This document shows, in pieces, positions 7,208-13,614 of a stretch of DNA of 46,033 bases. Position numbers and translations under genes: made by a program. The first letter of the stretch is position 1. Each line of letters begins with the position of its first letter. Source of the stretch: a virus; IMG/VR virus record IMGVR_UViG_3300044801_000258, positions 1-46,033 of that record. One strand, given 5' to 3'. The notes below the pieces were generated by a model. The model saw only the letters and a list, made by a program, of their open reading frames with translations, was not told the origin of the DNA and made no database searches.

Positions 7208-7725
7208 TGGAGTGCTTTTATTGCGTGCAGAGCGGATATCGAGGCTCGTTGGCGGCGGCGCTCGTTGACGACCGGCCAGTGTGCAGGGTCCACTTGCCGG
7301 ACCACAGCTTCCCGGTCCCGACTAAGGGCCCCGGGAGACAGAAGACGAAGGAGGAAATCACAATGCCGGCTAGAAAGATCGATCTAGAAGAATTGCGAAG
7401 GAGATTCAGCGGGGATAAATCCGCGATTGACTTGGCGGCGGAAATGGGCGTTAGGCCTGCGGTAATACGCCACGCCCTGGGAACTTTGGGCCTCAAGGCA
7501 AGAGCCTGCCGTGGGCGGCCCAAATCGGTCCAAACCGCGCAGCCGAAGGCTGCCATCGTGAAGGCAGTTCATTCGCGGGTTACGCAGACAGCGCAGATTC
7601 CGGAGGCCTCGGCGAACGGCCAGCCCAAAGCCCGTTGCCGCGTGGCGATGTTCGAGCTCGAAGGTTCCGAGGCGGCAGTGTTGGCGGCGGTAGAGGCAGT
7701 GAAAGCGGCGCTGGAGCGCAGATGA
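7207..7725 (+). CDS. zinc-finger plus helix-turn-helix protein, possibly two in-frame products
   Basis: 172 residues from the ATG at 7207. The first part has CFYC and later CRVHLPDH, a treble-clef-like Cys/His set. The second part (from residue 53, ATG at 7363) has a helix-turn-helix-like segment (AIDLAAEMGVRPAVIRHALG), then a linker and a C-terminal helix. A strong AAGGAGG lies eight bases before the ATG at 7363, so a shorter DNA-binding product starting there is likely, either alone or together with the long form. The stop overlaps the next ATG (ATGA). Confidence 0.5.
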   Translation: MECFYCVQSGYRGSLAAALVDDRPVCRVHLPDHSFPVPTKGPGRQKTKEEITMPARKIDLEELRRRFSGDKSAIDLAAEMGVRPAVIRHALGTLGLKARACRGRPKSVQTAQPKAAIVKAVHSRVTQTAQIPEASANGQPKARCRVAMFELEGSEAAVLAAVEAVKAALERR

Positions 7726-8258
7726 ATGTAGGGGCGAGCGGCGCTCGCCCTGGGCCGAACGCCCCGATCAGATCGGGGCCCTACGGGGGCAACATGGCGG
7801 AAAAGATTCCCGAGCATCATCGTTTTGATTTCTCTCCCCAAGGCGATCCTCTGCTGCTGATCGAGGGGGTCATCGCCAAGCGCCGGGGCGAGGCTTTGGC
7901 GATTTCCATCGAGGGCATCGCCATGGAGTTGTGGGCCTACGAGTGGTCCTGTTGCGTGTCTGAAAAAAAGGGCTTCCCCGTGTATCCCCACCGGGCGAAC
8001 CTTCAACGCCTCATCAAGCAGGCGGTGCGGGCCCTGCGGCGCAAAGGGAAGAAGATTGGCAGCTCGCGCGGATCGAAACACGCCCCGCCGGGATACTACA
8101 TGATCACAACCTCCGCCGAACTCGCGAAGACGGTGGCGCCGCTCGTCCGCCAGGCGATTGACGAGCTGGGCACGGTGGAGGCTCTCACCGGGAAGAATTT
8201 CTATACCGCCGAGCTAGCGGGACAGCAGAGGCTGTTCGCGGTGGAGAACAGGGACTAG
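7722..8258 (+). CDS. probable winged-helix DNA-binding protein
   Basis: 178 residues from the ATGA overlap at 7722, or 154 from the ATG at 7794. Between the two starts lies palindromic repeat DNA (7729-7790) read as VGASGARPGPNAPIRSG, so the repeat may have been inserted behind the original start. The core (ANLQRLIKQAVRALRRKG and GYYMITTSAELAKT) looks like a winged-helix domain used for DNA binding, followed by a helical tail. The role is unknown; replication or regulation is plausible from its early position. Confidence 0.5.
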   Translation: MNVGASGARPGPNAPIRSGPYGGNMAEKIPEHHRFDFSPQGDPLLLIEGVIAKRRGEALAISIEGIAMELWAYEWSCCVSEKKGFPVYPHRANLQRLIKQAVRALRRKGKKIGSSRGSKHAPPGYYMITTSAELAKTVAPLVRQAIDELGTVEALTGKNFYTAELAGQQRLFAVENRD

Positions 8259-8327
8259 GGAATAGGGAACAGGGAATAGGATCATCGGGTCATTTGAGAA
8301 TTATAAATGGTGAATGGTGAATGATCC
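8247..8327. repeat. mixed GGGAATAG / ATCGGGTC / GGTGAAT arrays
   Basis: The end of the previous gene and the following gap consist of three different degenerate arrays in a row: GGGAACAGGGAATAGG, ATCATCGGGTCATT and AATGGTGAATGGTGAAT. Each type recurs elsewhere in the window. Confidence 0.6.
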
Positions 8328-8350
8328 GGCAACCCTGGAGGAGAGAAGCG

Positions 8351-8608
8351 ATGGAAACTCATTTCAGCCATCCAAGCAAAGAAGTTACTCAGGCACTGAT
8401 TCGCCTTACAGACGCGCTTTGCGAATGGGAGCGAAACACCGGTAGACAATCCGCGCTTATCCTAAGGGAAGAGGGTGGTTTTGTCTTTCGCGCGGTGAGC
8501 GGCAAGCCAGATCCGAGTGTCACTTGGCAGAGTGACGCTGAATTCACAGCGACTATTTTAGGGGCTTATATACTTAAGGGAATTATATATTTAACTTCCT
8601 TGGAGTAG
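8351..8608 (+). CDS. small early protein whose 3' end is replaced by a cassette insertion
   Basis: 85 residues from the ATG at 8351 (GGAGGAGAG ribosome-binding site). The last 16 residues (from GAYILKGIIYLTSLE) are encoded by the terminal repeats of the two nested cassettes, because the outer cassette inserted after codon 70 (base 8560). Joining 8560 to 9792, after the right flanking repeat, restores the frame for six more residues (DSQGSS) and a TGA at 9810-9812, giving an ancestral protein of about 76 residues. Base composition is more AT-rich than in neighbouring genes. Function unknown. Confidence 0.6.
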   Translation: METHFSHPSKEVTQALIRLTDALCEWERNTGRQSALILREEGGFVFRAVSGKPDPSVTWQSDAEFTATILGAYILKGIIYLTSLE

Positions 8609-9009
8609 TAGATGGCTGATTGGAAAACAGTTAGATACGATCCTAATTGGGAAGAAAAACTCGACCCGGAAATCATTCCGCTCTGTGATGCGCTCAATGA
8701 GGCCGGGTTTGTCACAACGTCTTCTTGTATTGGACATGGAGTTTGCTGGCCGCACGTTTGGTTTGAGCACAGCACGGATGAGCGTATCGAAAAGTTAGCT
8801 CGGCTCGTAAAGGTAACCGAATTAGGCGATTACCGGCCTTATTTTTCGATGTGGCAAAAAGAGATTCTCACTGAAGGCTATGCGTGGTCTGTCGAGATTC
8901 ACCTCAACGATGTGTATTCAGACACGCCAAGGGCAGTCGCCCGTGAAGCCGAGATATCGGCTGTGAATAGCATGGCTCGGGTGATACGGAAGTTAACTAT
9001 ATAGGTCCC
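8578..9009 (+). mobile_element. TIR cassette E2, nested in the left terminal repeat of E1
   Basis: 432 bp. The left end starts GGGAATTATATATTTAAC and the inverse of the right end starts GGGACCTATATAGTTAAC, with 19 of the first 22 positions identical. It is flanked by the 8-bp direct repeat ATACTTAA (8570-8577 and 9010-9017), which is part of the E1 terminal repeat. Removing E2 and one copy of ATACTTAA restores the E1 left end. It carries a single gene (8612-9004) and no transposase. Confidence 0.85.
8612..9004 (+). CDS. passenger protein of cassette E2, unknown function
   Basis: 130 residues. It has a conserved-looking CDALNEAGFVTTSSCIGHG segment (about residues 25-43), then PHVWFEH, a long helical middle and a C-terminal helix. 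The SC.GHG pattern resembles small uncharacterised phage and bacterial proteins; no activity is known to me. A CTTGGAG ribosome-binding site lies upstream. The final codons and TAG stop (KLTI then stop) lie in the right terminal repeat of the cassette. Codon use is more AT-rich than in the phage genes around it. Confidence 0.7.
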   Translation: MADWKTVRYDPNWEEKLDPEIIPLCDALNEAGFVTTSSCIGHGVCWPHVWFEHSTDERIEKLARLVKVTELGDYRPYFSMWQKEILTEGYAWSVEIHLNDVYSDTPRAVAREAEISAVNSMARVIRKLTI

Positions 9010-9034
9010 ATACTTAACTGCCCTAGGTGAATGA

Positions 9035-9778
9035 ATGAGTTGTGGACGCAAACTCGGGCCGTATGACTGCTGCTCGGTGGTCTGCGGCGATTGCCTGGAA
9101 CTTATGAAGGCGCTGCCTGATGGGTGCGTCGATGCGGTCATTACTGACCCGCCGTATGGGGCCAATCTGGGGAAGCACTTAGGCGCATCTGATATGCGTA
9201 CGCGCCACGTTCTCCGCAAGGGCACTGGTTATTGCGAGTATGACGACACGCCGGAGAACTTCGTTAAGTTGATTATCCCGCGCGTGAGCATGGCCGTGCA
9301 GAAGGCCGTCCGAGCCCTTGTATTTTGCATGGGCAGCAATATTTCTCTGCTTCCGAAGGCCGATGCGCTGGGTGGTGTGTACGTGCCAGCAGCCTGCGGC
9401 AGGAGCCGATGGGGATTTACCTGCTTCATGCCGTGCGCTCTTTATGGAACGGCACCTATGCTGCATCTCGGCTCAAAAGCTACAGCCATCACAAGCTCTG
9501 ATGTGGCCGAGCCAAACGGCCATCCTTGCCCTAAACCTGAGAGTTGGATGTCATGGGCTGTTTCTCTCGCATCATGGCAAGGCGAGACCATCATCGACCC
9601 CTTCCTGGGCAGCGGGACGACGGCGGTGGCGGCGCTCAAATTAGGGCGGCACTTTTTGGGCTTTGAGATCAGCGAGGAATACTGCCGCATCGCTCGCGAG
9701 CGGATCGCGCTGGTCGAGGCGCAGCCAAATCTTTTCGAGAAGAAAGCGAAAGTGGAGCAAGGGGAGTTAAGTATATAA
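9035..9778 (+). CDS. DNA methyltransferase (DPPY type), passenger of cassette E1
   Basis: 247 residues. The catalytic DPPY is at residues 38-41 (VITDPPYG), and the S-adenosylmethionine site DPFLGSGTT (about 188-196) is followed by FLGFEISEEYCRIAR. The order, catalytic motif first and FxGxG last, is that of beta-class amino-methyltransferases (N6-adenine or N4-cytosine). No restriction partner is present, so it is an orphan enzyme that could protect phage DNA or modify regulation. It starts just inside the left cassette end with no promoter of its own, and its TAA stop is within the right terminal repeat. Confidence 0.88.
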   Translation: MSCGRKLGPYDCCSVVCGDCLELMKALPDGCVDAVITDPPYGANLGKHLGASDMRTRHVLRKGTGYCEYDDTPENFVKLIIPRVSMAVQKAVRALVFCMGSNISLLPKADALGGVYVPAACGRSRWGFTCFMPCALYGTAPMLHLGSKATAITSSDVAEPNGHPCPKPESWMSWAVSLASWQGETIIDPFLGSGTTAVAALKLGRHFLGFEISEEYCRIARERIALVEAQPNLFEKKAKVEQGELSI

Positions 9779-9816
9779 GCCCCCTATTTTAGACTCTCAG
9801 GGGTCGAGCTGAGAAA

Positions 9817-9838
9817 GGGAATCAAGTATATAAATCCC
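9817..9838. repeat. solo terminal-repeat copy of the cassette family
   Basis: The inverse of this stretch reads GGGATTTATATACTTGATTC, closely matching the right end of cassette E3. No partner left end with flanking duplication was found nearby, so it may be a decayed remnant or half of an older element that once carried the gene at 8351. Confidence 0.5.
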
Positions 9839-9893
9839 AATGACCCGATCGCCCGATGACCCGATGACCCGATCTCCCGACCCTCGCCACCAG
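9839..9893. repeat. ATGACCCGATC tandem array
   Basis: Degenerate 8-9 bp units (ATGACCCG, ATCGCCCG, ATGACCCG, ATCTCCCG) precede and may run into the next gene. They belong to the most abundant repeat family of the window. Confidence 0.65.
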
Positions 9894-9899
9894 CCGTTG

Positions 9900-10241
9900 A
9901 TGGAAGAGGTCGCGCGGCTGTACAAGCGCTACAACGACGAGCTGCCGCCGCCGGACATGGGGCGGACCGCCAAGGCGCTACACGAATTCCTGCGGGCGAA
10001 TCCGCGCTGGCCGCTCAAGACGATTCAGCGCGCCATGAGAAATCGTTTCTTTTCGCAAGGCATCAACTTTTCCGAAGCGCCCTGGATGTGGCTGAAGTAC
10101 TTGCCCAGCTATGTGGCCGATCCGCTCGATAAATACAAACGGCCCATGCGCGGCAAGGGCAATGCGCTGTTTGCGTGGTGGGAGGAAGAAATCAGAAAGG
10201 CATCGGGAGATCGGGTCATCGGGCCATCGGATCATTTATGA
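9900..10241 (+). CDS. hypothetical early phage protein
   Basis: 113 residues from the ATG at 9900, the first start outside the upstream repeat array (an ATG at 9840 would translate the array itself). Helical, basic-aromatic sequence (HEFLRANPRWPLKTIQRAMRNRFFS, then APWMWLKYLPSYV). The last ten residues (SGDRVIGPSDHL) are translated from an ATCGGG array. The stop overlaps the next start as ATGA. No family is recognised. Confidence 0.55.
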   Translation: MEEVARLYKRYNDELPPPDMGRTAKALHEFLRANPRWPLKTIQRAMRNRFFSQGINFSEAPWMWLKYLPSYVADPLDKYKRPMRGKGNALFAWWEEEIRKASGDRVIGPSDHL

Positions 10242-10771
10242 AACCACAGACCCTCAAGGCGATGCACGCGGAATGGAGAAAACTTTCCGCTGGCTTGGCC
10301 TGCGAGCCGGCTGAGGGTGAGACGCAAAAGCAAGCCGAGCGAAGTGTCCGGCTCGACTGGACAAACGTCAAGCTGAAAAAACCGCAGGGATTTTTCACCT
10401 CCTGGAATCAGTTGACCGAAGGCCAGGCGCGGCGGCTCATCAAGCTCATGCGCGAAGAGTCGGGCGATGGGGCGCGCTACCGCGCCATGCGGATCGCGGA
10501 ACTGGCTTGCGAGCTTTGGGGTGGGCGGCAATGGGATGATTTCCTGTGCACGTGCCTGGGCGAGCGCTTTCACGTCGGCGATCCACGCGAGCTCTCTCCC
10601 GACCAGGCGCACATCATCATGGAAGAACTGCAATCGAGAATCGCCAGGCGCGATGGCCTGACGATCGAGGACGTGCGGAAGCGGTTCAGCAAAAAGGTGT
10701 CAGGTGCCAGGTGTCAGGTGCCAGGTTCGACAAACAAAATCACGCCGGAATCGCCGGATGTGGCAGTGTGA
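10238..10771 (+). CDS. early protein in the position of the Mu GemA-like regulator
   Basis: 177 residues from the ATGA overlap. The middle (WNQLTEGQARRLIKLMREE and ELACELWGGRQWDDFL) is helical and resembles the general layout of GemA/DUF1018 proteins of Mu-like phages, with an LT.GQ..L segment, but the match is weak. Near the C-terminus a GTGTCAGGTGCCAG array is translated as VSGARCQVPG, the same tail seen inside the transposase. The role is unproven. Confidence 0.45.
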   Translation: MKPQTLKAMHAEWRKLSAGLACEPAEGETQKQAERSVRLDWTNVKLKKPQGFFTSWNQLTEGQARRLIKLMREESGDGARYRAMRIAELACELWGGRQWDDFLCTCLGERFHVGDPRELSPDQAHIIMEELQSRIARRDGLTIEDVRKRFSKKVSGARCQVPGSTNKITPESPDVAV

Positions 10772-10869
10772 CGGCCTGCAGCGCGGCACGTTGGCGGCGT
10801 CGCTGCGCGATCGACGGGTAGGACGGATGATTGCCTTGCCGGTAATGAACTGCGCGGCCTGGGGGAAAT

Positions 10870-11103
10870 ATGAGTGAATTGGGAGATCGGGTCATCGAGC
10901 CATCGGGTGATCCGGAGATCGGATCATCGGGTCAACAAGACTGTATTCATCCTGCTTTGGCGGTGATCGCCACATGGCGGAGTGGGCACGTCATCAAGCG
11001 CCGGCGGCAGTGTTTGATCTGCGGCGAGCGGTTTTCAACGGAGGAAAAACTCTTCACCCCCACTAATGGTGACAATCGTACAAGCGAGGCCAAAACAGGC
11101 TAG
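10870..11103 (+). CDS. NrdR-like zinc-ribbon fragment protein
   Basis: 77 residues. The first 22 are translated ATCGGG array (SELGDRVIEPSGD...). The rest contains ATWRSGHVIKRRRQCLICGERFSTEE, which resembles the zinc-ribbon of NrdR-type regulators (RRRR.C..CG.RF.T.E), but only one CxxC pair plus an isolated Cys is visible. Small phage relatives of this kind are probably DNA-binding regulators. The true start may lie after the repeat. Confidence 0.5.
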   Translation: MSELGDRVIEPSGDPEIGSSGQQDCIHPALAVIATWRSGHVIKRRRQCLICGERFSTEEKLFTPTNGDNRTSEAKTG

Positions 11104-11149
11104 TTTTTGCTTGCATAGCGGCTCTCAACGAGCCAATGCTTGATACAAC

Positions 11150-11410
11150 ATGTACGAAGATGCGCGAATAAGAATTGATGTTCCACTGGGCACGCCGCTG
11201 GCGCTGATCGAATATCTGGCGATTGAAGAGGCAGTCAAGCACTGCGCTGGGAACCGACATAGCGCAGCGCGTCGGCTGGATATCACGGTGCCCCGCGTGA
11301 ACCGATTTCTTAAACTGTTTCGCCGCTCGGAAGAAACCGCCCCGCCTAAAGCTGCTGGCGTGGGAACCCTCTCGCCGGGCGGCGAAAAAACTGTGACGAG
11401 TGACGACTGA
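11150..11410 (+). CDS. Fis-type helix-turn-helix protein, candidate middle/late activator
   Basis: 86 residues. Residues about 20-56 (IEYLAIEEAVKHCAGNRHSAARRLDI, then PRVNRFLK) match the C-terminal Fis/NtrC helix-turn-helix. The final residues come from a GTGACGAGTGACGACTGA array. It lies last in the regulatory block before the late genes, which is where Mu has its middle and late activators Mor and C, so a role in switching on the late operon is a reasonable inference. Confidence 0.65.
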   Translation: MYEDARIRIDVPLGTPLALIEYLAIEEAVKHCAGNRHSAARRLDITVPRVNRFLKLFRRSEETAPPKAAGVGTLSPGGEKTVTSDD

Positions 11411-11449
11411 CAAGATAAAGCCAAATTTGGAGGAAAGGAGGAAAATCCT

Positions 11450-11899
11450 ATGTCAGATGGAACTGCAACGCCCGCAACCCCTTCGGTTGTAGGTAAGGAC
11501 GAGGCCTACGCCCTGAACCTCAAGTCCATGATCGAGGAATCGACTAAGGACTTGGCGGAGCTAAGGGACAAGTACGAACAGTTGGGCCTCCAGACGCTCG
11601 CGAATCTCAATCAGATGGCGCTCAAGACGCTCTCGGACGCACAGAGCGCAGCCAACACACATCTCCTGAACGTGATCGATTCGGCGGACAAGATCAGCAA
11701 GAGCACCATCGTTCACCTTGCCACGGTCGCGGCCAACGAAGAAGAAGAGCAGGAGACGGATTTCGACATCACGGCGGACGACATCAACAAGATCAGTCAG
11801 GCAGTGACCGCGGCGATCACCGCCGTGCTGGCGAACATGGCCACCGGGCGGCCGCCGGTGAACCAATCGGGCACCACCGAAACGGCGGTAGCGAAGTGA
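11450..11899 (+). CDS. coiled-coil hypothetical protein
   Basis: 149 residues with an excellent AAAGGAGG ribosome-binding site. A long helical middle (SMIEESTKDLAELRDKYEQL and following) and acidic stretch (EEEEQETDFD) are followed by a second helix and a Thr/Pro-rich tail. It lies immediately upstream of the structured non-coding region. The strong initiation signal suggests high expression. No function is recognised. Confidence 0.55.
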   Translation: MSDGTATPATPSVVGKDEAYALNLKSMIEESTKDLAELRDKYEQLGLQTLANLNQMALKTLSDAQSAANTHLLNVIDSADKISKSTIVHLATVAANEEEEQETDFDITADDINKISQAVTAAITAVLANMATGRPPVNQSGTTETAVAK

Positions 11900-12191
11900 G
11901 ATTCTGAATTGTGAATTCTGAATTATGAATTCACCGCATAAGATAAACCACGTGGGACGAGAACCGCTTGTATCGCGGGGCTGAGGCTCAGGCGGTGGCA
12001 GCAATCTCAGCCCCGCGCGAAAACGAAGTCAAGAGCCAGGTTTCGATGCGGCCTGATCGGCCACGTCGTTGGGCCCGAAAGGCCTGAGAGGGGTGGGCTG
12101 ACCGTCAATCGGTCCGCCCCGAAACAAAATTGAAGTTCCCGCTCGGTGTCCCGGAACCCCGGCGGATTTCATTCACGCTGGCCGGCGTGAA
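11900..12191 (+). ncRNA. stem-loop-rich non-coding region, candidate structured RNA
   Basis: No convincing ORF. After a GAATTCTGAATTATGAATT array (11899-11930) there is a perfect 12-bp stem CGCGGGGCTGAG / CTCAGCCCCGCG (11974-11985 and 12006-12017, 20-nt loop). Then come GGCC-TGATC-GGCC and GGCC-CGAAA-GGCC hairpins (about 12043-12083), then a 10-pair hairpin with a UCAAU loop (12095-12119, one mismatch). The series lies between the early/middle genes and the lysis genes. It could be a long leader of the late transcript, a terminator cluster or a stand-alone RNA. The identity is unknown. Confidence 0.45.
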
Positions 12192-12815
12192 TTGAGGGCG
12201 GCGGCGGGTGCACACGCTGCCGCTGCCCAATTGACGGACGAACAAACAAGGTTTTTGCAGACCATCGCGGGCCCGGCGCTCCAATCGGCGCTGGCCTTCG
12301 ATCTTCCCGCCTGCATTATCGCTGCCCAGGCTATCCTCGAATCGGCGGGGAAAGTCAACGGCAAGTGGCAGTGGGGCGGCTCGCCGCTCTTCATCCACGC
12401 CAACAATCCCTTCGGCATTAAATTCGGGGACCGGCAGGGCTCGAAACCCTACAACGAATACGTCTGTCCTACCACTGAGTGCGAGGGAGGGAAGCCGCAC
12501 GATGAGCCGGGGGACTTCCAGAAGTTCGACAGCTTAAAGCAGGCCTTCAACGCGCATGCCATCTTGCTGCTCGGCCCGCGCTATCGGGCGGCGTTTCTCG
12601 TCCGGCACGATTGGAAAAAGTTTGCGGACATGGTCATGGTGTGCGGCTACTCGACCGATCGCCCGCCGCTTTGCAGCATTCCGGGCTGCCCCCATTACGC
12701 GGGGAAGCTGGTCAGCCTGGTCGAGGAATATCACTTGGACGATCCGGCCACGCTGCGCGGGCTGGCTGAACGGGGGGCGGCGCCCGTGGTGACGGATGTG
12801 GAGCTGGGCCAATGA
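12192..12815 (+). CDS. endolysin, glucosaminidase (FlgJ/lysozyme-like fold)
   Basis: About 207 residues. AIAAQAILESAGK-like segment (E50 is the likely catalytic Glu), NNPFGIKF, the long Cys-containing insertion and DSLKQAFNAHAILL match the mannosyl-glycoprotein endo-beta-N-acetylglucosaminidase family, which cuts peptidoglycan glycan strands. No signal peptide is seen, so release would need a holin. The start is uncertain: the first available codon is a TTG at 12192, overlapping a TGA of another frame. It heads the lysis block, and its stop overlaps the next ATG. Confidence 0.75.
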   Translation: MRAAAGAHAAAAQLTDEQTRFLQTIAGPALQSALAFDLPACIIAAQAILESAGKVNGKWQWGGSPLFIHANNPFGIKFGDRQGSKPYNEYVCPTTECEGGKPHDEPGDFQKFDSLKQAFNAHAILLLGPRYRAAFLVRHDWKKFADMVMVCGYSTDRPPLCSIPGCPHYAGKLVSLVEEYHLDDPATLRGLAERGAAPVVTDVELGQ

Positions 12816-13057
12816 GCGAGTGGTTTGTTCCGGCAGTCATTTTATTTTTCTTGTGGGCGCTCGTCGCGGTGGCGCAGCCGGGCAAAGAGAAGGTGCCAGG
12901 TGCCAAGTTTCAGGTCTCAGGGGAAATCCCCGACACCCGAAGCCTGGAGCCTGAAACCTGTTCTGCCAGATTGCCGCGTGACGAACGGCAGCGGATCAAG
13001 CGCATGCTGGCCCCCTATGGGCGCAGGTTAGCGGGCTCTGGAGGAGGGAAACAGTGA
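12812..13057 (+). CDS. small membrane protein of the lysis block
   Basis: 81 residues from an ATGA overlap with the endolysin. One N-terminal transmembrane helix (VPAVILFFLWALVAVA), then a soluble tail. The middle of the tail (VPGAKFQVSGEIPD onward) is translated GTGCCAGGTGCC/CAGGTCTCAGG repeat, and the last 25 residues are basic. It could be an inner-membrane spanin or antiholin-like protein. Its stop overlaps the following GTG start. Confidence 0.5.
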   Translation: MSEWFVPAVILFFLWALVAVAQPGKEKVPGAKFQVSGEIPDTRSLEPETCSARLPRDERQRIKRMLAPYGRRLAGSGGGKQ

Positions 13058-13614
13058 GAAGAATTCTTGTAAGTTTCCTTCTGACGCTGCTGCTGGCCGC
13101 GGGGATGGCGGCGGAGAGCCAGGCGCATTACCGCATAGGCCGGAACGGCGTGGTGCTGCCCGATCCGGGTGTCACACCCGGAGCGGCGCGCACCACGGAC
13201 GCGAAAGAGATCTGCGCGGAGGGATTTCGCACCGGGCCTTTTCGCAAGACGACCCGGGCCACCAAGGCCCAAGCCTACGAGGAGTACGGCGTCGAGCCGA
13301 ACAAAGGGATGTGCGCCGGGGGCTGCGAGGTCGATCATTTAATCCCGCTCTTCGACGGCGGCGAAGACGTACTGGCGAATCTTTGGCCTCAGCCCTCGAA
13401 GGGCATCGGGTTCCACCAGAAAGATGTGCTCGAGGTGGCGCTGCATCGCATGGTGTGCGCGGGGAAGATCACCTTGCCAGAAGCGCAGCGATGTATAGCT
13501 GAAAACTGGTGGGCCTGCGCCCTGAAGCTAAAAATCCTTGATGCGAAGGGAAAATATCTTGGCTCGAAAGGGTTCGCGCTCCATAGGCGCGGAAAAGGAG
13601 ATGGAGATGACTAG
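13054..13614 (+). CDS. secreted HNH-like endonuclease
   Basis: 186 residues with a GTG start and a strong GGAGGAGGG site. The N-terminal signal peptide (ILVSFLLTLLLAAGMAAESQA) has a likely cleavage after AESQA. The core CEVDHLIPLFDGG...NLWPQP fits the HNH/His-Me finger pattern (DH then N), and several cysteines could form disulfides in the periplasm. It may degrade DNA outside the cytoplasm, or act on cell debris at lysis. It is unusual within a lysis block. Confidence 0.65.
   Translation: MRRILVSFLLTLLLAAGMAAESQAHYRIGRNGVVLPDPGVTPGAARTTDAKEICAEGFRTGPFRKTTRATKAQAYEEYGVEPNKGMCAGGCEVDHLIPLFDGGEDVLANLWPQPSKGIGFHQKDVLEVALHRMVCAGKITLPEAQRCIAENWWACALKLKILDAKGKYLGSKGFALHRRGKGDGDD

Larger units (their letters stand above)
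8561..9783 (+). mobile_element. TIR cassette E1 carrying a DNA methyltransferase
   Basis: The left end GGGGCTTATATACTTAA (8561-8577) is the exact inverse of the right end (9767-9783). When the nested element is removed, the match extends to 23 of 24 bp (left end continuing at 9018 with CTGCCCT). The 8-bp direct repeats CTATTTTA flank it (8553-8560 and 9784-9791). Without its nested guest it is about 783 bp and holds only the methyltransferase gene. No transposase is present, so it would be mobilised in trans, like a mobile insertion cassette. Confidence 0.85.

Noticed and set aside
10772-10869. Short open frames between the 10238 and 10870 genes
   Set aside because: Only about 17 codons, no ribosome-binding site and no recognisable product.
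12136-12194. Short open frame KFPLGVPEPRRISFTLAGVN ahead of the endolysin
   Set aside because: No start with a ribosome-binding site was seen and the region is dominated by stem-loops; too short to support as a gene.
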